Positions 19,593-31,435 of a DNA stretch of 64,000 bases are shown one piece after another. Every line of letters begins with the position of its first letter. The first letter of the stretch is position 1. Origin of the DNA: Trissonchulus latispiculum (Eukaryota; Nematoda; Enoplea; Enoplida; Ironidae); contig JASAND010018339.1 in NCBI GenBank assembly GCA_030248195.1, forward strand, positions 1 to 64,000, in the 5' to 3' direction. Position numbers and translations under genes: made by a program. The notes beneath the pieces were generated by a model, which searched no databases, was not told the origin of the DNA, and worked only from the letters and a program-made list of their open reading frames with translations.

Positions 19593-20572
19593 GGGGGGCT
19601 CCATTTTTGGTCAATTTTTCGGCCATCTCCGATTTCCCTCATTTTCACATATAATGATCCTTGAGTGGGATTTTTTTAACGAGTTTTAAAATTATACTCG
19701 TATCTTTTATCGTTGTTGAGTAATTTCACCTCAAAGTTGAGGTCTGCATGTGTTAAGTGTTACAGAAAAAGTGATTTTATTCTTGCGCCAAAAAAGTCTC
19801 TGGACGAACAGTTGCAATCCTGCATAATTTTGTGTTTATAATGTAGCTATCATCATAAACTGCGGCACGCTGGAAGTAGATTTTTGATTTAGGCCCCTAA
19901 TATTTTAAAAAAAATTTTATTTATCGAAAGCAGTGGAAAATCGTCAAAATGCAACGTTTCTTGCAGCTGAAAAGTGGGGTCTTCGGAAAGAATTGCAAAT
20001 TGCTCTCATTCAGAGGCCTAAATAAAAATTCTAACTCCTGGGTTCCGTAGTACTTAAATTGGCGGTTCCATTGATACCAATGGTTTCATTGTATGTTTTT
20101 TCCAATTTCGAGATCTTTTTGGCGCAAAAATGGGCATTTTTAGCTGTTTTCAAAATTTCGGTTTTTTCGAAAATTTGGCTAAATTGTGACAACAGTAAGG
20201 TCCTAATCTGCCTATTTTGTATTCCAACTTGTGTATGCATGTCTCTGGAGAGCATTCAAGCATTCATTCAAGCTGGAGGGCTGCTACTTAACATATGTGT
20301 TCATCACAAATATACCCAGGGACGATTATTAGTTGCCCCGATTGCTGCTTTCTAGCTAACGTAATCGCTTGACAAATTTGGAAAAAGTAGGAAAAATACA
20401 GGTTACGCACAGATTTCAGCTTATTTCTCTATAACGAAGAGCGATTTCAGAATAAATAAAAAATCGTACCCAGCTATTTGATGGAGGCATCGAATGATAT
20501 AACCGATGCCACGCAAAAAAATTTTCTTGAGTCTGCAAAAATTCTGGAAAATTATCACCACCTTAAGTAGAC
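19593..20572. other. unclassified AT-rich repeat-like spacer
   Basis: Contains CCATTTTTGGTCAATTTTTC-like text and a purine-rich left edge. No ORF, no clear termini. The right edge (CACCTTAAGTAGACCCC) runs into a family C terminus. Confidence 0.3.
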
Positions 20573-20591
20573 CCCTTTCATAAAAATCTAG

Positions 20592-20604
20592 CTACTTAAA
20601 CTTT
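20592..20604. repeat. target site duplication of LINE, left
   Basis: CTACTTAAACTTT, identical to 24062-24074 on the other side of the LINE. The word belongs to the surrounding CTTAAG-type repeat, so a chance match cannot be fully excluded. Confidence 0.65.
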
Positions 20605-20790
20605 AAGTAATGTGGCGTTTTACAAACAAAACAAACAAAAAGGTATATTCAGTAAAATAACACTAATTAGTGATAAAACATTACTGAACAGGATTACACA
20701 GAGTTGACAACAACTGCTAACGTGTATCCAAGGAATCAGTCAGGTAAAATTTGTACTGTCAAATACATATACAAATGCATACAGAAACCA

Positions 20791-22806
20791 CTAATATACT
20801 TTACAAAATGCATTAAGGTCAACAGTTTTAAGCTTGGTCTTGAACGCTTGTAACGATGTTAAATTCACAGGTTCAGACGGCAAACTATTCCACACTTTGA
20901 CAACCGTACTGCCGAAAAAAAATTTCCTTGCATCCTTGCGAAACTTTGGAACACCCAACATAAAGTTATGACCCCTTAAACCTCTGTTATGCCTGTAGGT
21001 AAAATAGTCCGAAAAGTTGATATTATCTAGACCTCTAACAATCCGAAAACATTGAAAAAGGTCAGCTCTAATTCTTCTCAACTCGAGACTGTCTAGTCCG
21101 AGAATTTTAAGTCTTTCACTGTATGATTTCCCCGCCAGCCCAGGAACTCTTTTTGTGAAACGCTTTTGAACACTTTTAACAGCAATAATATCTTTTTTAA
21201 AGCGAGGGTTACAAATTACAGAATTATATTCTACAATAGGTCTGACATAGGTCGTAAACATTGCAAGCAAAAAATCTCTATCCCGCGAGCTAAAAGCTTT
21301 GAAGATGGCATTTGATCTTTGAGCTGCTTTCTTTACAATTCTAGTACAATGCTCTGAGAATTTTAACTTCTCATCCATATACACCCCAAGATCTCTAACC
21401 CCCGATACACTGTTAATATGGACTCCATTAACTTCATAATCATCATATTTAGGATTTCCGTTTCCTAAGTGAAGAAGAACGCACTTTTCCAGTGCTATTT
21501 TAAGTTGATTTTCACTAGCCCAATTAAAAACATTTCTTATATCGTCTAAAAGAACATTGACATCAGCCTCATCTTTGCAAGAAAAATATAGTTTTGTGTC
21601 ATCTGCGTATATTTTTACATGACTATTATTAATACGTCTTACAACATCGTTTACATAAACAAGAAATAGAAAAGGCCCCAAAACACTTCCCTGAGGTACG
21701 CCACTTCCAACTTGAAAGCTGTTCGAGCATAGGCCATTTACCCTTATTTTGTGAAAGCGCACCTTCAAAAAAGCACTTATCCACTTCAGAAAATTTTCAG
21801 GTACTTTATAATGCTTTAGTTTATACAATAATTTCTTATGACTAACAGTATCAAAAGCTTTGCTAATGTCAATATAAACCGCATCCACAGGTTTGCCAAC
21901 ATCCAAATATGAAACCCAATTCACCATACATTCCAGTAACTGTGTTTGTGTTGACTTGCCAGCCATGAACCCGTGTTGGTGACTAGTCAAAATTCCAGAA
22001 GCCTCAAAATATTTGTACAGCTCATTTTTCAAGATTCTCTCCAAAAGTTTACTACAAATACATGTGAGACTAACCGGTCTATAATTCACAGCTTCACATT
22101 TGCTCCCTTTACCTTTATAAATAGGAACTACAATAGCTTCTTTCCAATCCTCAGGAACTATACCCGACAGAAACGATTTTTGAAAAATTAACTGTAACGG
22201 CACTGCCAACAAACTACTAAAGCTTTTAAAAAATATTGCCGGTAAACAATCAGGACCACCACTTGAGTCCATTTTTAGCTTAGCAATAGAATCGACTACA
22301 TGCCTACGAGTAATAACAAAAGTAGCTAATTTCAAAATATCACCATCTCTCACATTAACATCCAGCACATTAGGCAATACATTATCATCTACGACGAAAA
22401 CTGAAGAAAACTGTCTACCAAAAACATCTGCCATAGCCCCAGCATCGGAAACTTGGGAAGATCCTTCTTTTAACATTGAAATTCCGTGTGCATTCTGTAA
22501 AGATTTATTTACAAATTTAAAAAACCTTTTTGAATTTGGATTGGATAAAATTCTAGACTCCACGGCTAAGGCTTCTTTCCGAATGGCATCAGTACATGCT
22601 TTACTAGCAACTCTATATTTACTATGAAATGATTCTACGGGATTACGCTTGTATGCTCTGAACGCATTACGTTTCAAGGCTATTGCTCTTTTGACTTTAT
22701 TGCTATGCTTCCGCTTTTTTCGAGAACTATTTTTTCGCATACAAGGCACGTACTTTTGAATCAATTCCAGGCAAACATCTCTAAAAATTACCCACATCTC
22801 ATCCAC
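20791..22806 (-). pseudogene. LINE reverse transcriptase region of ORF2
   Basis: 671 open codons form the C-terminal two thirds of ORF2. Reverse transcriptase blocks are all present: IVVPIYKGKG and NYRPVSLTC (about 225-249), QHGFMAGKSTQTQLLE (277-292), DAVYIDISKAFD with the first catalytic Asp at 313, GVPQGSVLGPFLF (369-381), and YADD at 400-403 with the other two catalytic Asp. It copies its RNA onto a nicked chromosome. The endonuclease part of the same protein lies upstream in another frame, so the copy is broken although this segment is open. The thumb and a His/Cys-poor tail follow with no RNase H. CR1/L2/Jockey group by layout; clade not certain. Confidence 0.85.
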
Positions 22807-23661
22807 AGACTTTTCACGGAACAGTAAATTCCAGTTAGCATTCTATTCTGTAAAACCCTATAAATTCCACCGACATCCGACTTCGCCCAGTTTCTCTTTA
22901 CCTCTCTTCCACCATAGTTGGGGGTACTTGTACCAAAGGAGACATCAAAAACAACACAAGCATGATCACTGTTACAAAGTGGGGGTTTCACAGAAAAGTT
23001 AGAAGCTATAGACTGATCATTAACGAAAACAAGATCCAGGGTTTTAAAATTTCTATTAGGAAAATCCACCATCTGGAATAGACCAAACGATGCAAAAAGG
23101 TTTAGGAAATCGTCCTGCCTGTACTGCGAAGCAGCAGCACCCGTTACTCAATTAATTCCAGGTAAATTAAAATCTCCAACCAAAAGCAATGGTAGATTAA
23201 AACTAATCAGTCTCTCTAAGAGTAATTTGAAAGAGTAATTTGAAATATTCATACAAGTGACTCATAACTACAGACGGACGATACAGGTTGCAAACAACTA
23301 CTTCTTGCTGCTTATTGCTAATTTTAACACAACATACTTCGACATCCTTATGATTAGGGACCACTACTTCGCAACATTTTATACCCTCTTTAACGAATGT
23401 AGCTACGCCCCCGCCCCGAGTGCCACCCTGTCGATCTTTCCTAAATACACTATAATCCTTATCACAACGCAAAATAGAGCTAGGGTCCTCATCCTTCAGC
23501 CAAGTTTCAGCAACAAAAATTAGATCCGGAGATAAACTCGAAACGATTTCAGCATTAAAATCATCTATTTTGTTGAGAATGCTTCTAGAATTTAATAAGA
23601 CTGCTGACAGACTTAGTTTACTGGTCTGAGAAACAGTAGCAACACTTGCTTTGTCGGCCAA
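22788..23661 (-). pseudogene. LINE AP-endonuclease region of ORF2, disrupted
   Basis: Two open stretches (23203-23661 and 22788-23072) with a bridge between them. The first has LLNSRSILNKID, the ETW motif and CNLYRPS. The bridge reads LVGDFNLPGI followed by TGA where the family has Trp. The second has LDLVFVN and CNSDHACVVF with the catalytic SDH. The order is that of exonuclease-endonuclease-phosphatase folds that nick the target DNA. A short tandem duplication (GAGTAATTTGAAA twice, near 23220) accounts for one frameshift and another lies near 22800. Confidence 0.8.
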
Positions 23662-23675
23662 CCTAGCCTGGCCTG

Positions 23676-24044
23676 TCAGAAATTTGGCTGTGGATGTGAC
23701 CGACGTCTCCCATTAGACAAAGTCTTACCATGTACAACCACATTACTATATGAACGATTTGCATCGATTCTTCCGGCGCTGAGAGATCCGAAATCCAAAA
23801 GAGGTTTGGGTGGGAAAGTCTGACGAAAAGATTGACGAGAGGCTGGCAGATTATAAGTTTCCAAAAAAGGACACCTCCTTTCCTTGTGACCTCCATTACC
23901 ACAAGCATGGCACCTGAAGAAATTAAGCCTCTGTCTACAATTCCTGGCGGCATGACCTAGGATGCCGCAGATAAAGCATGCACCTGGCACAGATCCAGTA
24001 GGTGGGACGCTGGAGCCGGGAAATTTAGGAACAATAGACGGCAA
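23676..24044 (-). pseudogene. LINE ORF1 fragment with two CCHC zinc knuckles
   Basis: 122 residues. CFICGILGHAARNC and CHACGNGGHKERRC both fit C-x2-C-x4-H-x4-C, as in nucleic-acid-binding ORF1 proteins of LINEs. A Pro/Ser-rich head precedes them. It ends just before the endonuclease frame. The N-terminal coiled-coil or RRM part expected in ORF1 is missing at the 5' edge of the element. Confidence 0.7.
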
Positions 24045-24061
24045 AGATTACAAATACGGGT

Positions 24062-25727
24062 CTACTTAAACTTTCAGCGACTTAAGCCGTTTAAGTAGAA
24101 CTGCTTTCAGAAAACTACTTAACTTAATTAAGCAGTTTAAGTAGACCGCTTAAATGTAGTTCAAAATCAGTCATTGTTAAGCTCCGTAGATTTACGGGGC
24201 TTAAACGACTTAAACGAAAATATTATTAGTAAGTGGTCATATTAAAAGCTTCATAACTTACTCAATTTTGGGAGTTTTAAAGCAGTTTTTACATCGTCTG
24301 ACTGCTCTCAACGATTACCTTGATTCTGCTATATTGTTACAAGTGTAACTGTTTTTGAAAATCCACTAATACTTCAAATACTAAATTTGTTGTCTGATTT
24401 TAGCTTGTATCAGCGTCTAAATGAAAAAAAGCCTTCCTTCTGAGCAAAGCAAAGCTTGATTTGCTCAAACATGTTGTCCCAATTGAGAACCAATTGTTTT
24501 TTTACACCATTAACTTTAATTAATTAATTTTACAACTATTTTATTATGTACTAAAAATTTTAAGTAACAATTACATATGGTTGCTTATCGTGGTGATTCC
24601 TTTTAGCGACATCAACTTTGAACCATTATTATTCATTTAATTCTGAGAGCGAAGAAGCCATCTTACATCAAAATGTGGCTAAACATTTTTCTTTTTAAGT
24701 ATACATACAATGAAATTAATTTTATTTGTCTATAGTTAAACTAACTATTTGTAAAAAAAGTGCAGTTGAGAATTTTTGCCGGCTGGAGTAATTTTTTCCG
24801 AGACATCTTTTATATCATTCAATTTTTCTGTCAAATAGCTGGAGGACCCTTTTTAGTTATTATGAAGTCTCCTTTTGGAATGGAGAAACTGGCAAAATGC
24901 ATACGTAACCTGGATTTTGCCTACACTTTTTTTAACTTTGGCAAACTGTCGCTTTAGCCAAATGCAGATGCAAGAGCAACCAATCCTATAATGGATTACT
25001 TGAATTACCGCAAGTTTCGAATTTTTGATGCCATAATTGGCCTGATTGGCCCACTTAAGCCTAAGACTTACTCTTTGGTAATTTATTAGTGATTGTTATT
25101 AGTTGCATCAACTTAACTATAGTTAAATACACTGCCCAAAGGAAACAACACCTTTAAATGCTGGTCGTATCTTTTAAAGTACATTTGCCGTTGAAATTTA
25201 GACAAATTTGCTACATCACTGTCGAAAAAATGGTTGGGTTTTTGAGAAATTAGTTTTAATTCGGCAGAACTTAAAAATTGTGAAGAAAATCTGACAAAAT
25301 TGACAAATTTCTCAAAATATTGAGCTTGTTTGCTAATTAAACTATTTCATAAAGGATAGCCTTCGAAAACACGTTTCTTTCGAATATGAACTAGTCGCTC
25401 TTTTGCTTTCCTACTCTTAGAGAAATCCATGTTCAAAATTGTTTTCCTGTAGCCGCATGCCCAAGTAGAACTGTTGAACTGAAACAGCTGTATTCTGTGT
25501 AGTTGTTGCAAACACATCCAAGCTTTAATAAAATTACCGTTGAACTCCAAGAATTGAGCAAATTATGGTCTTTCAAAGTTTGCTGTAAATCCCCGAACCA
25601 GCACCTTAAAGTACCATTTTGAGTGTATAGTAACATCGGTTTCATTAAACGTCGGCTTAAACGATTTAACTTAAACGACTTAAACTTAAAGTTCTTAAAA
25701 GTTCGTTTCATAAATAAAACACTTAAT
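24062..25727. other. family C repeat arrays (CTTAAGTAGTTTAAG words) and unique spacer
   Basis: 24062-24160 and 25640-25727 are packed with ACTTAAAC, TTTAAGTAG and GACTTAAGCCGTTTAAG in both orientations, the subterminal repeats of MITE family C, whose left end (ACCCCTTTCATAAAAATC) lies at about 20576. Between them is AT-rich DNA including the duplicated block 24548-25010. Confidence 0.55.
24548..25010. repeat. local duplication, copy 1
   Basis: Collinear with 26598-27005: ATATGGTTGCTTATCGTG, GACATCAA-TTTGAACCATTA, AAGTATACA-TGAAATTAAT, TAATTTTTTCCGAGACATC and the TAACCTGGA-TTTGCCTACAC stretch. Diverged by substitutions and small indels. Both copies lie next to family C repeats, so this is likely part of that long element. 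Confidence 0.75.
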
Positions 25728-25736
25728 CTACTTAAG

Positions 25737-26069
25737 CGAACCTCCCGTAGCGCAGTGGTTTCTTACTGCGCTACAAGTGGAGGATCATGTCAAGTCTAGA
25801 GCTTGAACAAAAATAAGCTCTAGCGCCGTATTTCAAATATCCCTCCTGGGCAATTTACCGAGATTGTCAAGGGGTGGCCGCCTGTCTGGTGGAGCTACCA
25901 CAGCACCTCCATTACGGTTGACGTAATGGACGTTCTGATAGCCTTGTAGAACACCTCGGGTAATTGCTATGGCAATTATTCAGTGTCAGCATCCCCTTCC
26001 CTCAAAAATGCATACGTTCTAAGCTGGCACTATCCCTAACCGGAGCACCGAGAGGTGGCTGTAAAAAAA
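25737..26069 (+). mobile_element. SINE with pol III A-box and serial perfect hairpins
   Basis: A 333-bp unit flanked by the 9-bp repeat CTACTTAAG (25728-25736 and 26070-26078) and ending in A7, the marks of a retroposon. An A-box-like TAGCGCAGTGGT lies at 25748; GGATCATGTCA at 25782 is a weak B-box. The predicted RNA is unusually structured. Hairpin 1, 25741-25783, has a 10-bp perfect inner stem GTAGCGCAGT / ACTGCGCTAC and a 5-bp CCTCC/GGAGG base. Hairpin 2, 25796-25823, has a 9-bp stem. Hairpin 3, 25886-25903, has 6 bp with one bulge. Hairpin 4, 25908-25930, has a 9-bp stem TCCATTACG / CGTAATGGA. Hairpin 5, 25961-25978, has a 7-bp stem. It is not coding. The source RNA is unclear; a tRNA head is suggested only by the A-box. 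Confidence 0.75.
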
Positions 26070-26084
26070 CTACTTAAGCTACTT

Positions 26085-26585
26085 AAATTAAGGACTTTAA
26101 GTTAAGTCGTTTGCTAAGCCGTTTAAGTAGTTTAAGTAGTTAAACCGTTTATTTGTGAAACCAATTTTTTAAGAAGTTTAAGTATAAATTTAGTTTAAAT
26201 TAAGCAGTTTAAGTTTTTTGTGAAACGACCCTAGGTTTTGAGTTAATGGCACCACTCTCTAGCTGTAGCTCAGGCAACAACACACACACAACACCTGCAC
26301 AGTGCACACAACAATTTTAGCATGCACTAAATTAAGGACTTTAAGTTAAGTCGTTTGCTAAGCCGTTTAAGTAGTTTAAGTAGTTAAACCGTTTATTTGT
26401 GAAACCAATTTTTTAAGAAGTTTAAGTATAAATTTAGTTTAAATTAAGCAGTTTAAGTTTTTTGTGAAACGACCCTAAGGTTTTGAGTTAATGGCACCAC
26501 TCTCTAGCTGTAGCTCAGGCAACAACACACACACACACACACACAACACCTGCACAGTACACACAACAATTTTAGCATGCACTAA
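26085..26585. repeat. tandem duplication of a MITE C end (244 bp and 255 bp units)
   Basis: Unit 1 (about 26087-26330) and unit 2 (26331-26585) are nearly identical. They differ by one base near CCTAGGTT/CCTAAGGTT, a few substitutions and about ten extra bases of CA repeat in unit 2. Each unit holds the C terminus (TTTTTTGTGAAACGACCC, ends at 26231 and 26474) and a CA microsatellite. Confidence 0.9.
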
Positions 26586-26597
26586 AATTTTCGTAAC

Positions 26598-27005
26598 ATT
26601 TATCAGTAAAAATTTGATATGGTTGCTTATCGTGATGATTACTTTTGGCGACATCAAATTTGAACCATTACTATTCATGCAATTCTTGGAAGCAAGAAGC
26701 CGTCTTACATCAATATGTGGCTTAACCGTTTTCTTTTTAAGTATACAGTGAAATTAATATTGGTTGTCTATAATTAAATTAACAATTTTCAGAAAGAAGT
26801 GAGAATTTTTTACTGTCCGAAGTAATTTTTTCCGAGACATCTTTTATACCATCCGACACCTCTGTAAGATAGCTGTGGGACCCTTTTTTAGTTGTGAAGT
26901 TATCATGAAGTTATTATGAATGATTTGAAATGGAGAAGGCAAAATGTAGGCGTAACCTGGAGTTTGCCTACACCTTTCAACTTTGACAAGCTATCGCTTT
27001 AGCCA
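26598..27005. repeat. local duplication, copy 2
   Basis: Counterpart of 24548-25010, in the same orientation about 2 kb downstream. Confidence 0.75.
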
Positions 27006-28380
27006 AAAAGCAGCTACGAGAGCAACCATTAGTTCTCATTCATTACTCGGAGTTAAGAAGCCATTTTTATATCAAAATGTAGCATATGTAGCAAAACTGA
27101 AAAAATGTGTTTGTATTTCGCAATTGGTTTTCTTGTGTGTACTGCGAACAGCATCCAAAACACCAGAATAACTTTTGAACTAATTACCAGAAAGTGTCGA
27201 GATTAGGTTCATTGAGAAGCAGGCCCGTTTTTCTAAAGTAACTGATCTAAAGAATCTAGTTTTAGCATGAAATTAATAAGAAAACACTGACCCGTCTTTC
27301 TCTCGCTTGGGTAAATGCGACTTCCTACCAATTTATCATTATAACTCTTGATGTATATAGCTAACTGTTGGTGTTTAAAAAGGGTCTCATTTAACAGCGG
27401 ATACTTAGAAGTGCTCAGAAAACATTTTCATTAATCCGTTCTGATTAGGCAAGGAAGACGGCTTTTGACTGCTGTAGGCGCTGGGTATACAACTGTCAAA
27501 AACTTCTCAAAACTATCATAATAAAATTTGCACGTGCCGGTTAAAAGAGCTGAGAGTAACCCTATGTGAAAGAGGAGATCGAGAAACTACCAAAAAAGTT
27601 TATCTGAATCGAACAGTTCAATCTAAAGTTCGCTAGCTTAAGTTGAAATTTGACCCCTGGTCAGAATGAGCCGGAACGGCTAAAATTGATCCAATCTGCT
27701 GTTTGTAATAATCTACGTAAGAATTTTAATTGTGCTGGTAATCATGCTTATAATGATGCTTATCTATAGTGTAATCCAGACGCTGTGTATAATATTGTAT
27801 TTGTAATAACACGTTGGATAATGCTACTTTTCGTAATTTGATCGAATTCTTCCAAAATTGACTTTCAAAAGATGTACAATCTTGACTTGTTTAATAGTGA
27901 TGAACCGTGTATAAAATGGTCGTGGGTTTCTGCTATTTAATTGTAAATTGTAATTGTATCATAATTAATTAATATTGCTGTTATATTATTTTCCAACCCG
28001 CTCACCAGAAATCTGAGAATTAGTCGATTTTAATCTCTTTTAATTTGCAGCATCATACCATAGCATCATATGTTTCAGTCACAGGTCCCCTCCGGTCTAA
28101 GTCTTGCTAGAGTTTTGTGTGCGAAAGATGTGTGTTATGGTTTGTATGTGAGGAAAACCCTTCTCTTTCCCTAACTGACTAATAGTGGGCGCATGAGTCA
28201 TTGAAGAGGGGAACCCCTCTGAAGAAACGAGTGCACAAGCTCCCCTCTGCTCAAATATTAAGGATTGCAGTTAGTTAATAATATTGGCCTTTTAGTCTCA
28301 GGATCGTAGCTAATTGTAGCTTTGTGCAAAAAGTTTAGCCTCAGCTAGGTATCTTTTATAGTTCGTTTTGGGGTCTTGAC
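27006..28380. other. AT-rich non-coding DNA with one MITE-like end
   Basis: At 27222 a GGCCCGTTTTTCTAAAG terminus followed by repeated TAACTGATCTAAAG words looks like the left end of another GGCC-type MITE; no matching right end was found. Otherwise no gene or repeat was recognised. Confidence 0.4.
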
Positions 28381-28383
28381 CAG

Positions 28384-28560
28384 ACATGTGCAGGAGGTGA
28401 AGTTCTGGGGGGGGGTGAGAGGATGGTGAGAGGAGGGGGTTCCGGAGGCCGCCGGATTTGGCCAAAAAACCGTAAAAATCCGGATTTTGGGGGGGGGGGT
28501 TTGAGGGACCCCTCTGGGGGTGAGGTCCAGGTCTGGGAGGGGGTGAAAACCCCCCCAAGC
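28384..28560 (-). repeat. G/C-run dispersed repeat G1, copy 1
   Basis: Inverse of 48978-49130 and 56370-56495. All share GAGGGGTCCCTCA-type text, a long G or C run, AATCCGGATTTTT, a GGCCGCC-containing middle and the edge CTCCTGCACATGT (here inverted, ACATGTGCAGGAGGTG). Confidence 0.8.
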
Positions 28561-29261
28561 ACATGTATAGTCTTGACTCTTGGCCCCCTTTTCGCATTTC
28601 GATTATCTTCTTCTTCTTTTTCGCCTTCTCTTCTTCGGCTCTCCTTTACTTCCCCAGCGCTAGACTTGCGCAGCAGAGAAGCTATAGAATTGGATATCGG
28701 GACAAAGCCACTTCTGAACAAAAGCGAAACAAAATTTTATGGATGTGGCATTAGGGGTGCTTGAGTCCACTCAAAACTAAACCCCAGGACTCCAACAGTT
28801 ACGCAACCTGGGCGATGAATTACTCAGGTGCAATTTCTAAAGAGACTTGGGAGGAGGCAGAATCAACCCCAAGAAACGGACCTATGGGAGCAAAAGCAAA
28901 GCAGCCAATCATCGTCAAAGCTTTCATCAAACTTAGCAGGTCGTCCCCTTAGCAGAGGAAAAGATAGTCTTTAGTTCTCTGAGGGTGCGGTTTATGAACG
29001 ACTATTCGTAACCTGGGATGTGGACTTATGCACATTGCTGAGTGCTAACATTGCGAAGATAACAGATCAGTCTGGAGCCTGTTCAATTTGTTTGCGGTGA
29101 AGAGGGGGAAACCTAAGTGATAGTGATATTAGCGTGCCCGAGAAGAGCTAAGCTTGCAGGTTGCCTATCCTTAGCTTTCCTACGAGCAGTCCACGTTCAA
29201 AAATTCTCATGTAATCGCATGTCCAAATAGAACTGTAGAAGTAAGACACTATTACTTTGCA
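28561..29261. other. non-coding spacer
   Basis: A pyrimidine-rich CTTCTTCTTCTTTTTCG stretch near 28608; nothing else recognised. Confidence 0.35.
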
Positions 29262-29460
29262 AGGGTCACTCCTAAATACTCCGCAGCTATCGGCATAGGG
29301 TTGGTCAGACGGATTCCCCCATCTGCCTTAACTGCCAATATGCCGAAGATGATCTTGAACATCTCATCCTACACTGCCCGACCTTGGTTGGACCTCAAGC
29401 ATGGGCAATGAACTTGGCTCTAGCCTGCACAGCCTTCGATCTCACTGCGCGGGGTTTCAA
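29262..29460 (+). pseudogene. LINE ORF2 C-terminal zinc-finger fragment
   Basis: One frame reads YRHRVGQTDSPICLNC followed by a DLEHLILHC segment: a C-x2-C-x8-H-x4-C finger. It closely matches HRIGMADSPRCSDC...DLQHLLLDC in the LINE at 32.3-33.3 kb. Stops and indels lie on both sides, and no reverse transcriptase remains. This is a short remnant of the same LINE clade. Confidence 0.7.
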
Positions 29461-29721
29461 ATTTCTAATTTTTGACGATATATGTCGACTGTGATTTTTA
29501 CAAAGCTCTGTTTTTGTTCCTTTGTCGGAAAGATTTGCGAACTTACGCAATACTTTAAGATTTTGATGAATCTCTCACAAAATGCGGAAATTTTTATTCT
29601 CTGGTTTTACTAAACAGCAAGGGAATTTTATGCATGTAGTTATGATTCATTCGGTTTTAAAATTCAATTAGCATTATGCATTATTAACCAAGTAATATAA
29701 AAAGTCGAAACTATTAGTTTA
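29461..29721. other. AT-rich spacer
   Basis: No feature seen; it ends in the TA that precedes the next MITE. Confidence 0.3.
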
Positions 29722-30500
29722 AAGGCCGTTTCACACGATCAAAGTTTGGTCAAAGTTTTCTTTGTCAAAAAACTTTGAGTCAAAGTTTAAGCGTCAAAGT
29801 CTTGCTTTGACACATTCGAACATTTGGCGCCAAACTTTGACGAACGGTTACTTCAAAATCACATTGTTTTGCTTGCACTGTTGTTGCATAGTCTAAAACA
29901 CGATTTGATTAGCTTTTTCTTAGCGAAATAGAAATGTATTTTTCTGACTCAATTTTAAATCCAATTTCAAATTGATTATTCTGTTCAGTCTGTAATTTTC
30001 TAAGCTAACGAGCAACCATGCCTGAAAAGTAGTACATTCTGTTAATTTTCACATACTTGCTGCCCGATTTGTATTTTTAACGAGGTTTTAAAATTTGAAG
30101 TAGAACCTCTTCCGGTTGTTGACTTTGTTTCTAAAATTTTTCATGATGGACCCCTCTTAACAAACTTTGTGTAGCTAATTTTGCACGTCGTCGACGTCTC
30201 ATTTGTGCAATTTTATGTGATGGACAAGAAGCAGTGCACTTATGCTACAATAAAAACACAGAAAAGTAAACATTACACTGATATTCTTCTGGGTTATTCC
30301 TGCACTTTGATTGGCTATTTGATCAAATTTCTTTGATGGAGTCCCTCTTCAAACAAGCGAACTTTGATTGTTTCATCAAAGTTTGATGCCCACTTTAACG
30401 GGGTTTCACACCATCAAATTTCCACCAAAGTCCTGGTTCGTCAAAGTTTGACAAAGAAAACTTTGATCAAGTTTTCTTTGTCAAAGTGTGAAACGGCCTT
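29722..30500. mobile_element. MITE family B, subterminal word CAAAGTTTG
   Basis: Inverted ends AAGGCCGTTTCACAC / GTGTGAAACGGCCTT, bordered by TA on both sides (a 2-bp duplication, or part of TTA). Subterminal CAAAGTTTGG, TTTGTCAAAG and GATCAAAG words recur in both orientations at both ends. The interior is AT-rich without an ORF. The next MITE begins right at its right border. Confidence 0.8.
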
Positions 30501-30502
30501 TA

Positions 30503-31435
30503 GGTGCTGGTATCCTTTTTTGCAGTGCTTTTGTGGTAATTTTTCGAAACGCTATAACTTTCGCAATTTAGGGAGTTGGAAAGAGCTTTATACATCGTTT
30601 TAAAGCTTATAATCTGCACATTTATCAGAGCTCACGTTTCTCTATAAAACTAGCACAATTAGCAGAAAAAATAGAAAAATTTTCTCCCATGCTTACATGT
30701 GACAGGCGGAATATAGACCAAACATTTTTGAACATCGATTTCTCAAAACTGTAGAATCGGACAAAATTTCTTCTTGTGCCATAATATCAAGGACATGTGG
30801 GCCGAAGGACTTTTTTTCGGATTTCGCTCAACGAAACTCAACACTCCAGAAAATCCGGCAAATGTCCGGCAAATGTGAGATGACACGAAATTTCGCAACT
30901 ATGTATTCAGTTTTCTCGCAACTGGAGAAGTTTAGCTCAAACCGAGAAAAACGTCCCTGTGCAATAGTGCGAAGTTTCATTCTGCTAAAAATTTCGCGAA
31001 TCCATTGGGTAGTTCTTGAGAAATCGATGTTCAAAACAAAATAATCGCAGCTTCGCTAAAATGGTTTTTCGGTGAATTCTCTAGCATAAAGCAACGAACT
31101 CCAGCGAATAGGCATTGATAAAATGTGCAATTGGACGATGTATCGACTGAGTATAAACAAGTCAAAATTGTATGTAAGATTTCGCAGTAATTTTGAAAAA
31201 ACTGATTTCTTCAAAAATGACCATTTTTGACCCCAAAAATCGTTTTTGGCTTTTACTGCATTAACCACTAGAGATAGCTCAAAGGTTGTAAATGTTCACT
31301 TTGGAGCCCTCTTTCCAGCTATGACAACCAATCTGGTGTATCGACTACGTTCAAAAATGTTTGGTCTGTATTTAGTCGTCATGTCAGAAACTTTTTGCAA
31401 TTTCTTCTCTAATTTTGCTAGTTTCGCAAAACGGT
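30503..31435. mobile_element. GGTGCTGG-family MITE, rearranged copy
   Basis: Starts GGTGCTGGTATCC directly after MITE B and follows the 42908 copy in the same orientation for about 830 bp. Near 31350 it switches to an inverted copy of its own earlier part (TTTGGTCTGTATTTAGTC; compare 30665-30735), so the right end is lost in an internal inverted duplication. Confidence 0.75.

Larger units (their letters stand above)
20605..24061 (-). mobile_element. CR1/Jockey-type LINE, 5'-truncated
   Basis: Minus-strand element with, in order, a CCHC-knuckle ORF1 tail, an AP-type endonuclease and a reverse transcriptase, then a short 3' UTR ending in a GTTTGTTTTGTTTGT stretch. Flanked by the 13-bp repeat CTACTTAAACTTT. 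It inserted into a family C MITE; joining the flanks restores a smooth run of that family. No RNase H domain. ORF1 starts almost at the 5' edge and lacks an N-terminal domain, so the copy is probably truncated. Frameshifts and a stop inside the endonuclease make it inactive. Confidence 0.85.

Noticed and set aside
28423..28764. 113-codon plus-strand and 121-codon minus-strand frames
   Set aside because: Both run over dispersed repeat G1 and its G run.
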